This document shows, one piece after another, positions 45,239 through 52,361 of a stretch of 64,000 bases of DNA (position 1 is the stretch's first letter; each line of letters starts with the position of its first letter). The DNA is taken from positions 62,001 to 126,000 of the forward strand of contig CAVTPD010000002.1 in the NCBI GenBank assembly GCA_963736575.1, written 5' to 3'. The position numbers were made by a program, and so were the translations under genes. The DNA comes from CAVTPD01 sp963736575. GTDB lineage: Bacteria > Bacteroidota > Bacteroidia > Cytophagales > JAAEPT01. The notes beneath the pieces are model-generated. The model saw only the letters and a program-made list of their open reading frames with translations. It was not told where the DNA came from and ran no database searches.

Positions 45239-46058
45239 TTTTTCGAGTCAAAACATTAGTAAAATTATTACTAACAACTACAGCACATCTTTTTCTTTAG
45301 GCATTAAATTATTTGAGCCCTCTATAAGGCCAGATATTTATGCCATTTATGGTTTTGTACGTTTAGCAGATGAAATTGTAGATAGTTTTAACGACTACGA
45401 TCAAAAAAAGCTATTCAATAATTTTGAAAAGGATTACCACGAATCTTTAAAAGATAGAATTAGTTTAAACCCAGTTTTAAATTCTTTTCAGTTTGTGGTA
45501 AGAAAATATAAATTGGAAGAATTGGTAGACCATTTTCTTAACAGCATGAAAATGGATTTGTACATTACAAATTATGCTTCGGAAGAAGAATACAAAAAAT
45601 ACATTTTTGGCTCTGCCGAATCGGTGGGTTTAATGTGTTTGAAAGTATTTTTGAAAGATGACAAAAAAAAATACGAAGACCTTAAACCATACGCTTTAGC
45701 ATTGGGTTCTGCTTTTCAGAAGGTAAACTTTTTAAGAGACATTAAAGATGATTACCAAGTATTGGGTAGATCTTACTTCCCTAATGTTGAAATTGGAAAA
45801 CTGAATCAAAGTTCAAAAGAAGATATTATAAGAGAAATTAAACAAGAATTTGACTTAGCTTACCTAGGAATTATACAACTTCCGTTAGAATGTAGAATGG
45901 GTGTTTTGGTTGCCTACCGTTATTATTTGGCTTTACTTAAAAAGCTTGAACACAAAAATGTAAATGAAATACTTATTTCACGAACTAGAATATCTAACGG
46001 TTACAAAATGGTGGTTTTGCTAAATTCTTATTTAAAGTTTAAACTGAATATTATATAA
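45222..46058 (+). CDS. crtB: Phytoene synthase CrtB
   Basis: A 278-residue head-to-head prenyl synthase that joins two geranylgeranyl diphosphates to phytoene. The two aspartate-rich motifs are present: RLADEIVDSFND near residue 50 and LRDIKDDYQVLGRSYFP near residue 180. The start SQNISKIITNNYSTSFSLGI is typical. It is translationally coupled to crtI and ends seven bases before crtZ. Confidence 0.95.
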   Translation: MKALYDFSSQNISKIITNNYSTSFSLGIKLFEPSIRPDIYAIYGFVRLADEIVDSFNDYDQKKLFNNFEKDYHESLKDRISLNPVLNSFQFVVRKYKLEELVDHFLNSMKMDLYITNYASEEEYKKYIFGSAESVGLMCLKVFLKDDKKKYEDLKPYALALGSAFQKVNFLRDIKDDYQVLGRSYFPNVEIGKLNQSSKEDIIREIKQEFDLAYLGIIQLPLECRMGVLVAYRYYLALLKKLEHKNVNEILISRTRISNGYKMVVLLNSYLKFKLNII

Positions 46059-46065
46059 TCTGTAT

Positions 46066-46524
46066 ATGATCTATTTGTTGTACACCTTAATTACCGTATT
46101 CACTTTCTTACTTATGGAAGGAATATCTTGGTTTACGCACAAGTTTATTATGCATGGTTTTTTGTGGTATTTACACGAAGACCACCATCAACCGCAGTAC
46201 CATGGTCTAGAAAAGAACGACGCTTTTTTTGCCATTTTTGCGGTACCCAGTATTTTGCTTTTCTATTACGGAACGGTGCCTTCTATCAATTATCTATTTT
46301 TTATTGGTTTAGGCATTCAGCTTTACGGGATATGTTATTTTATTATACACGAAATTATTATTCACCAACGATTTAAATTATTTAAAAAAGTAAATTCGCC
46401 CTATATAAAAGGTTTACGAAAAGCGCATAAAGTACACCACAAAAAAATGGTAAAAGAAGACGGAGAATGTTTCGGAATGTTGTATGTTCCCCTAAAGTAT
46501 TTTAAAGAATATTATAATAGATGA
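46066..46524 (+). CDS. crtZ: Beta-carotene hydroxylase CrtZ
   Basis: A 152-residue membrane di-iron hydroxylase that converts beta-carotene to zeaxanthin. All histidine clusters are visible: HKFIMHGFLWYLHEDHH, HEIIIHQRF and HKVHHKK. Length matches the bacterial CrtZ family. Its stop overlaps the crtYcd start by four bases. Confidence 0.95.
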   Translation: MIYLLYTLITVFTFLLMEGISWFTHKFIMHGFLWYLHEDHHQPQYHGLEKNDAFFAIFAVPSILLFYYGTVPSINYLFFIGLGIQLYGICYFIIHEIIIHQRFKLFKKVNSPYIKGLRKAHKVHHKKMVKEDGECFGMLYVPLKYFKEYYNR

Positions 46525-47216
46525 GCTTAACCTACTTGTTAATTGATGTAGGGTGTATATTAATTCCGTTATTAGCTAGTTTTTACCCAAAACACCCATT
46601 TTACAAAGAATGGAAAAGTTTGTTTTTAGCCATCACTACAGTGGCTATTCCTTTTTTAATTTGGGACGAATTTTTTACGCAGCATAAAGTCTGGGGCTTT
46701 AATCCTAATTATTTAACAGGTCTTTACCTTGGCCACTTACCTATTGAAGAAGTTTTATTCTTTATCTGTATTCCGTACGCTTGCACCTTTACTTATTTTG
46801 CGCTTCCTTATTTAATTAAGAAAAACCCCTTAAGAAAAGTAGATACCTTAATCAGTTATACGCTAATTATTATTTTAACACTTTGGGGCATTTATTATAA
46901 CCAGAGATCGTATACCTGTGCGGCATTTATGGCAACAGCTTTATTTTTGGCTTTCTGTATTTTAAAAAAACTAAAACTAGACTACCTCTATTTGGCCTAC
47001 TTTATTACTTTACCCTTCTTTTTTATTAGTAATGGCATTTTAACGGGCAGCGGATTAGAAGACCCTATAGTTTGGTACAATAACGAAGAAAACATGGGTA
47101 TAAGAATATTAACTATACCACTTGAAGACAGTGTTTATGGTTTTCTGTTAATTGCCAGCAACATTGTTTTCTTTGACTTTTTCAGGGCTTATTTTAAGAA
47201 TCGCCTTAAAAACTAA
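46521..47216 (+). CDS. crtYcd: Lycopene cyclase, CrtYc-CrtYd fused type
   Basis: A 231-residue membrane protein with about seven helices. It contains two copies of the cyclase-type acidic motif: LPIEEVLFFICIP in the first half and IPLEDSVYGFLLI in the second. This is the fused heterodimer type (CrtYc plus CrtYd) found in Bacteroidota and related to the fungal and archaeal domain, and unlike the CrtY of proteobacteria. It cyclises lycopene to beta-carotene. With CrtI, CrtB and CrtZ, the locus predicts zeaxanthin. Confidence 0.9.
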   Translation: MSLTYLLIDVGCILIPLLASFYPKHPFYKEWKSLFLAITTVAIPFLIWDEFFTQHKVWGFNPNYLTGLYLGHLPIEEVLFFICIPYACTFTYFALPYLIKKNPLRKVDTLISYTLIIILTLWGIYYNQRSYTCAAFMATALFLAFCILKKLKLDYLYLAYFITLPFFFISNGILTGSGLEDPIVWYNNEENMGIRILTIPLEDSVYGFLLIASNIVFFDFFRAYFKNRLKN

Positions 47217-47372
47217 AAAACGCCCTCAACGTTCACAACTTTATTATACTACAACATTCCTGAATTTTTAACGCATCGTTTTTGTTTGTTCAGCGAAAAG
47301 TAAAGTTGAGATTTTCATTGTTTTATTTCTACTATAAGTAAGTAGATTTCAATTTCAGTAAAAAGAATAAAA

Positions 47373-48401
47373 ATGAGTATAGGTCTATTTCTAGCCGGGG
47401 TCTTTGTTATATTAATTGCCTTTTCAGATTTATTGGTAACCACACTTTCGTCACAAGGTGCTGGTATAATTACCCAAACGTTAAACCATTATTTATGGTC
47501 TTTACTCAAATTCTTGTGTAGATATAATCCCAGAAACAAGTTTTTAAACTATTCTGGAATGTACATAATGACATCCATATTATTAGCTTGGATTTTTATG
47601 TTATGGGCAGGTAATAGCCTATTATTTATTTCAGAGGAAGATTCGGTAATTAATAATTCAACTAAGGTGCCCGCCTCTATAGTAGATAAAATTTATTTTG
47701 TTGGGTATACGCTTTCATCATTGGGTTATGGTGATTATGTACCTAACGGCAGCGGCTGGAAGCTTTATACTTCTTTTATTTCATTCACGGGGATTATGTA
47801 TTTAACTATTGCCATCACCTACATAGTACCGGTAATAAGCAAAGCTATTGAAGAGAAATCGCTAAGTATTATGATTTCTACTTTGGGCAATAGCCCGCAA
47901 GAAATATTAATTAATAATTGGGACGGAAATGAATTTAAAGGATTAAGTAGTTTGTTTCAGGATTTATCTAGTATGATTATACAACACGGGCAAAGTCATT
48001 TATCTTATCCTATATTAAATTATTTACATAATTCTGATAAAAGGAAATCTATAGCAATTAATATATCTAATCTAGATGAAGCGCTCACTCTATTACATTG
48101 TATTCCTGAAAAAAACCGACCACAAAAAACCAGCATGCGCATTTTAAGAAAAGCCATTACCTCTTATATCTCTACACTAGAAAATTCTTTTATTAAACCT
48201 TCTGAAGAAACATTAATTACTCCCAATATTTCTGAATTAAAGAAAGTAGGCATCCCCGTTTGCGATAACGAAACACTAGAGAAAGAATTTACTAGATTAA
48301 CCTATAGACGAAAAACGTTAAGAGGGCTTATAGAAATGGATCTTTGGGACCCTAACACATTAGAAATAGATGATTTTTCGTATCCCAATTATGAAGAGTA
48401 A
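47373..48401 (+). CDS. Two-helix potassium-channel-type protein
   Basis: A 342-residue membrane protein. The first half has three to four hydrophobic segments and the pore filter TLSSLGYGDYVP, close to the potassium-selective TxGYGD. The second half (from about residue 170) is a soluble helical domain ending LWDPNTLEIDDFSYPNYEE, without a recognisable RCK/TrkA nucleotide site. Potassium selectivity is likely from the filter. It has its own promoter region and no coupled neighbours. Confidence 0.85.
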   Translation: MSIGLFLAGVFVILIAFSDLLVTTLSSQGAGIITQTLNHYLWSLLKFLCRYNPRNKFLNYSGMYIMTSILLAWIFMLWAGNSLLFISEEDSVINNSTKVPASIVDKIYFVGYTLSSLGYGDYVPNGSGWKLYTSFISFTGIMYLTIAITYIVPVISKAIEEKSLSIMISTLGNSPQEILINNWDGNEFKGLSSLFQDLSSMIIQHGQSHLSYPILNYLHNSDKRKSIAINISNLDEALTLLHCIPEKNRPQKTSMRILRKAITSYISTLENSFIKPSEETLITPNISELKKVGIPVCDNETLEKEFTRLTYRRKTLRGLIEMDLWDPNTLEIDDFSYPNYEE

Positions 48402-48608
48402 GGCTGAAGCTCAATTTAAAAGCTTTAGAAAAATCCATCCTTTAAAGAAAAAGCTGTTATACTTTCGGAACAGATGAAAAAAGAGGATTTTAGAGAAGCG
48501 ATTTATAAAACGATTATTCGCTAAACGGACATAAACCACAAAGGGGTTATAGTTAATTTATTTACGAAAACCATTAACTTCAGACTTCATTTTACTTCTG
48601 CTTTTTAA

Positions 48609-49313
48609 ATGAGCGAAACAACTACACACCAACAAGCCCTTGGTTTTTCCATGGAAAACTGGTCTTCCAGAATTCAGCCTAATAAAGCCCTTATAAAAGG
48701 CGATTATTGCATTCTACAACGATTAAATCAAAAGCTTCATTCTAAAGAATTATATACTGCTTTTCAACAAGATTCTTCCGAACAAATTTGGACGTATTTG
48801 CCTTACGGACCATTTAAAAACTTTGAAGAGTTTGATCTTTGGGTAAAAGAAAAAGAACAATCTAACGATCCGCTTTTTTACACCATCCTGAATACCGAAA
48901 GCAACAAAGCCATAGGTTATATTAGTTTTATGCGCATACAGCCAGCACACGGGGTTCTTGAGATTGGTCATGTAGTGTTTTCGCCCGAATTACAAAAAAC
49001 CACCGCAGCCACCGAAGTAATTTACGTGTTATTAAACTATGCGTTTACAGAATTAGGTTACCGAAGAGTAGAATGGAAATGCGATGCCTTAAACGAAAAA
49101 TCGGGTAAAGCCGCTTTGCGTTTTGGATTTACGTTCGAAGGTATTTTTAGGCAAGCTTTAGTTTACAAAAACCGAAACCGAGACACGGCGTGGTATTCCA
49201 TTATAGATGCTGAGTGGCCTTCCATAAAAGCAGCTTATCAAAATTGGTTATCGCCCAATAATTTTGACCAGAATGGTAAACAAATTCAGCCACTACAAAC
49301 CCAAAACCATTAA
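48609..49313 (+). CDS. GNAT N-acetyltransferase (RimJ/RimL type)
   Basis: A 234-residue acetyltransferase: GYISFMRIQPAHGVLEIGHV, then the acetyl-CoA region FSPELQKTTAATEVIYVLLN, and ALNEKSGKAALRFGFTFEG. This branch acetylates protein N-termini or amino groups of small molecules; the substrate here is unknown. It is followed three bases later by a flavin reductase and then a Crp/Fnr regulator on the same strand. Confidence 0.88.
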   Translation: MSETTTHQQALGFSMENWSSRIQPNKALIKGDYCILQRLNQKLHSKELYTAFQQDSSEQIWTYLPYGPFKNFEEFDLWVKEKEQSNDPLFYTILNTESNKAIGYISFMRIQPAHGVLEIGHVVFSPELQKTTAATEVIYVLLNYAFTELGYRRVEWKCDALNEKSGKAALRFGFTFEGIFRQALVYKNRNRDTAWYSIIDAEWPSIKAAYQNWLSPNNFDQNGKQIQPLQTQNH

Positions 49314-49316
49314 GTT

Positions 49317-49877
49317 ATGCAACAAAAGAAAATTTTAGCGCTTTGCGGAAGTACTAAAAAGAATTCTACCAACGAGCAACTTTTAACCTACATCGCTCAC
49401 CATTTTCAGGAGGAACTAGACCTTTCTTTTTTTACGGAATTGGATCAATTACCGCATTTTAATCCGGATGTAGACCAAGATAACCCACCGCAATTAGTAC
49501 TGCAACTAAGGCAACAAATAAGCGATGCCGATGGTATTTTAATTTGCACGCCGGAGTATGTTTTCAGTTTGCCTGGTGTTTTGAAAAACGCCATTGAGTG
49601 GTGTGTTTCTACTACGGTTTTTTCGAATAAACCCGTGGCTTTTATTGTCGCTTCGGCTTCTGGAGAAAAAGCATTTGAAAGCCTTGATTTGATTCTGCGT
49701 ACTATCGAAGCACGGATTAATCCAGAGGCTTCGTTATTAATTCGCGGAGCAAAAGGAAAAATGTTAGCCAATGACCTACCCAATCCAGAAACCCAAGCTG
49801 AGTTAAATAAATTAACGGCTGCTTTTATTGCCTGTATAAATGAGGAAAATGCTGTACCAACCAAGTACAAGTCATAG
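49317..49877 (+). CDS. NADPH-dependent FMN reductase-family protein
   Basis: A 186-residue flavodoxin-like protein. LALCGSTKKNSTNEQLL gives the FMN-phosphate loop, and GILICTPEYVFSLPGVLKNA is the signature of the YhdA/chromate-reductase group. It probably reduces quinones or similar acceptors with NADPH. It lies between the acetyltransferase and the Crp/Fnr gene, with gaps of three and nine bases, so all three are probably one operon. Confidence 0.9.
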   Translation: MQQKKILALCGSTKKNSTNEQLLTYIAHHFQEELDLSFFTELDQLPHFNPDVDQDNPPQLVLQLRQQISDADGILICTPEYVFSLPGVLKNAIEWCVSTTVFSNKPVAFIVASASGEKAFESLDLILRTIEARINPEASLLIRGAKGKMLANDLPNPETQAELNKLTAAFIACINEENAVPTKYKS

Positions 49878-49886
49878 TAATTCACC

Positions 49887-50453
49887 ATGGATTTATTACT
49901 GCAACACATCACCAACATTTACCATTTAAGCCCCAAAGCACAAGAAGCTTTGGCCACACATTTAAAACAGCTGACTTTACAAAAAGGTGACTTTCTGCTG
50001 AAAGAAGGCAGCACCTGTAGGTATTTGTATTTTTTAGAAACAGGGTGTTTGCGCGGTTTTTACCGATTAGAAGACAAAGAAATCACCCACTGGTTTGGTT
50101 TCGAAAACGATTTTGTGACCTCTTTCCATAGTTTTATCACACAAACGCCTTCGGTAGAAAATTTACAGGTTTTGGAAGACAGTGTATTGTGGAGCATTTC
50201 TCAAGAAGCTTTGTACAGCTTATACAATCAATTTCCAGAGATAGAACGCTTGGGCCGCATGGCTTGCGAAAAGTATTACATCCGTTTAGAAGAACGCTAT
50301 GTAAATGCCCAGTTTAAAACCGCTGCCGAACGCTATTCGCAATTAATTGAAAGTAACGGTCAGTTTTTGCAGCGCATTCCCTTAGGTTATATTGCTTCGT
50401 ACTTGGGTATTAGTCAGGAAACATTAAGTAGGATTAGAGGGAAGAAGTTGTAA
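49887..50453 (+). CDS. Crp/Fnr family transcription regulator
   Basis: A 188-residue protein: N-terminal cyclic-nucleotide-binding-type beta roll (LLKEGSTCRYLYFLETGCLRG) and a C-terminal helix-turn-helix (IPLGYIASYLGISQETLSRI). It has no FNR cysteine cluster. A perfect palindrome of Crp/Fnr type lies about 310 bases downstream, in front of the YiaA-type gene, and is a candidate target. The effector is unknown. Confidence 0.88.
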   Translation: MDLLLQHITNIYHLSPKAQEALATHLKQLTLQKGDFLLKEGSTCRYLYFLETGCLRGFYRLEDKEITHWFGFENDFVTSFHSFITQTPSVENLQVLEDSVLWSISQEALYSLYNQFPEIERLGRMACEKYYIRLEERYVNAQFKTAAERYSQLIESNGQFLQRIPLGYIASYLGISQETLSRIRGKKL

Positions 50454-50761
50454 TCGTCTACCTACTATATGAACGCTTTTCAATACATTAAAAGCCCAAG
50501 CAAATTAGTAAAAACGGTATTGCTGAGCTATGCCATAACAACCACCTCGGTCTTCGCCACCTTCCGGTAAATCGGAACAGGCTTTCCTTTAATGGAGGCG
50601 AAATTTTAGCAGTTCAATTCTAAAATCACTTTTCACATTTAGTTTTACAACTTGCCCTATTCTTAAAAATTAATTTGAAACTAGGAAGTATCATTTGCTC
50701 TCCTCGGCAAGGAGAGCTGTCCGAAGGACTGAGAGGTTCTAATTCTAACCCCTATTTACGT
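50454..50761. other. Intergenic region with a small truncated ORF and a REP-like hairpin
   Basis: A 33-codon frame at 50469-50570 starts MNAFQYIKSPSKLVKTVLLS and looks like the beginning of an exported protein cut short; I would not call it a gene. At 50698-50740 two small hairpins stand side by side (CTCTCC/GGAGAG and GTCC/GGAC), then GAGAGGTTCTAA, in the style of Bacteroidota intergenic palindromic repeats. Nothing else is recognisable. Confidence 0.5.
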
Positions 50762-50807
50762 TTTTGACATATGTCAAATTTTATCTGAACTGCTCCCACT
50801 AGCTTTG
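50762..50807 (+). promoter_or_regulatory. Crp/Fnr-type operator and -7 box before the YiaA-type gene
   Basis: TTTGACATATGTCAAA (50762-50777) is a perfect 16-bp palindrome of the TTGAy-N4-rTCAA kind recognised by Crp/Fnr proteins. TAGCTTTG (50800-50807) matches the -7 box TAnnTTTG. RNA would start near 50811, which places the palindrome centre at about -41.5. That is the classical position for activation next to polymerase. Confidence 0.65.
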
Positions 50808-50831
50808 TTCTATAACAAACAAATAAAGCGT

Positions 50832-51263
50832 ATGAACAACAACTCAATTCAGAAACCGTCACCTGCCTTTGCGGCTGCCTCTTGGTTTGTTTTAGTAACC
50901 GGAGTATTGTCTTTTGTAATTGGCCTTTGGAATGCCGACATGCTTTTAAACGAGAAGGGTTATTATTTTACCGTGTTGATGTTTGGTCTGTTCTCGGCCA
51001 TTTCTTTACAAAAAGCAGTGCGTGACCAATTAGAAGGTATACCCGTTACAGGTGTTTATTACGGTTTGGCGTGGTTTACCACCATTTTATCTATGGTCTT
51101 ATTAATTATTGGCCTCTGGAATGCCGACTTACCTTTGAGTGAAAAGGGCTTCTATGGAATTTCTTTTGTGTTAAGCCTCTTCTCTTGCATCTCGGTACAG
51201 AAAAACGTACGCGATGCCCAAGCCTATGAAAATGCTAAAGGAGATGGGCATTTGGAGTTGTAG
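50832..51263 (+). CDS. YiaA/YiaB-type inner-membrane protein
   Basis: A 143-residue protein with four membrane helices in two similar halves. AASWFVLVTGVLSFVIGLWNAD and LAWFTTILSMVLLIIGLWNAD are followed each time by ExGxY and a QK.VRD cytoplasmic motif. This is the duplicated YiaAB domain; the function is unknown. The start is ATG 50832. A TTG 26 bases upstream lies inside the promoter -7 box and cannot be used. It could belong to a leading cassette of the array that follows (see findings). Confidence 0.85.
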   Translation: MNNNSIQKPSPAFAAASWFVLVTGVLSFVIGLWNADMLLNEKGYYFTVLMFGLFSAISLQKAVRDQLEGIPVTGVYYGLAWFTTILSMVLLIIGLWNADLPLSEKGFYGISFVLSLFSCISVQKNVRDAQAYENAKGDGHLEL

Positions 51264-51456
51264 AACACATTTACCCGTGGATTAACCGTGTAATAAACGG
51301 GTATTATACGGTTAATCTATGCTTAAGCAGTAACATTAATAGACTTAACTGTTTACAAAAACTATTGTTATTCTATTGAATAGCATGTTTTTCCTAACTA
51401 TCTTTCTCGCTATAAGTTAGATATGTGCAACTGTGGCACATATCCAAATGTTGTGT
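51264..51456 (+). other. Left-end attC-like site (attC0)
   Basis: This stretch ends in CAAATG|TTGTGTG, the junction where cassette 1 begins. Near that end GATATGTGC and GCACATATC form a small hairpin (51419-51443). Segment 51321-51405 is about three quarters identical to 56364-56447 inside the right-end site. The left arm AACACATTT (51264-51272) can pair in part with the right end AAATGTTG. The inverse-core match to a leading cassette is only six bases (GTTCTA near 50735), so cassette 0 is not proven. Confidence 0.5.
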
Positions 51457-51473
51457 GTAATTGAGAAATCGGA

Positions 51474-52115
51474 ATGAAATTAATTTTAAACTTTTTAATA
51501 ATACTGACTTCTGTTCTAACCTCCTTTGGACAAACTTTTGAAGGTTCTTCAATAGACAACAAAAGCTATCATTGTTTGCTGCAAATCAAACCTGATAGCA
51601 GTATAACATACATCTACGACAGAGATCAAAATGGGATTTATGCGGAGTATATCGGTAAAATAGAAAAACTGACTGACTCAACATACAGAATAAAAGCAGA
51701 TTTGGCGATTGGACAATATTACATGAAATCGTTTAGCAAAGACACTTTATACATTCAGCTGGATTCTAATATTGCTCGAACACTTGATAAAATTGAAGTT
51801 GAATACTCAAACAAAAAGAATAGACAGCAGCTTCAAGGATATGATCGAATAGGACAACCTATTTCACTTCTGAAAATACCCATAAACAAGGAATTGTTTA
51901 ATTCAAAGGAAGGAACTGATTACGTAAAGATTACCGTGAATAGAAAAAATAGGATTACAGGGGAATGGATATTTTTTATAATTCCTTTTGGTTCTGCAGC
52001 CTCAATCACAAACAGTAAAAACATTGATTATACAGTAAAAATGAACAATGGAATAATTGAAACAATTGGACACAGACCTATTCAAACTGGACATATAATA
52101 CTGAAGAAAAAATAA
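51474..52115 (+). CDS. Exported protein of unknown function (cassette 1)
   Basis: A 213-residue protein with a signal peptide (LNFLIILTSVLTSFGQ). The body has beta strands (SYHCLLQIKPDSSITYIYDR; YVKITVNRKNRITGEWIFFI) and no recognised family. The start is 24 bases from the cassette edge and the stop is two bases before the attC1 left edge, the compact packing usual for cassettes. There is no promoter-like box in the short leader, so it would depend on outside transcription. Confidence 0.7.
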   Translation: MKLILNFLIILTSVLTSFGQTFEGSSIDNKSYHCLLQIKPDSSITYIYDRDQNGIYAEYIGKIEKLTDSTYRIKADLAIGQYYMKSFSKDTLYIQLDSNIARTLDKIEVEYSNKKNRQQLQGYDRIGQPISLLKIPINKELFNSKEGTDYVKITVNRKNRITGEWIFFIIPFGSAASITNSKNIDYTVKMNNGIIETIGHRPIQTGHIILKKK

Positions 52116-52117
52116 AA

Positions 52118-52316
52118 TACACACAACAAGCTGTATATTTCATGGCTGTTTAGTGGGTTTCGTGGCTTTAGTTCTTCGTGGAAACCCCGTCAATCTGCAA
52201 GATTGACTAGCTTCGAGGAAAAAATTTAGCAAGTCAATCTTGCAGATTGACTCAGTGGTAAACCGAAATTTACTACCTTGAATTCAGCCACGAAAACATA
52301 CAGTAATCGTTACCAG
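52118..52316 (+). other. attC1, recombination site of cassette 1
   Basis: This is a long imperfect palindrome of about 198 nt. Outer arms are CTGTATATTTCATGGCTG (52131-52148) and CAGCCACGAAAACATACAG (52285-52303). Inner arms are a perfect 19-bp inverted repeat: GTCAATCTGCAAGATTGAC at 52189-52207 and its complement at 52233-52251. The left edge holds TACACACAAC (inverse core) and the right edge CG|TTACCAG (core). AGTGGGTT (52152) and TGGTAAA (52256) are shared with attC2 at the same spacings. Confidence 0.85.
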
Positions 52317-52361
52317 TTATAATAAAAAATAAATTGAACCCATTTCAAAATTGATAAATTA

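Noticed and set aside
48402..48608. A 16-codon frame (MKKEDFREAIYKTIIR) after the ion-channel gene
   Set aside because: Too short to support, with no conserved pattern recognised.
50805..50831. Upstream TTG as start of the YiaA-type gene
   Set aside because: It overlaps the promoter -7 box, so it cannot be in the message; ATG 50832 begins the conserved part.
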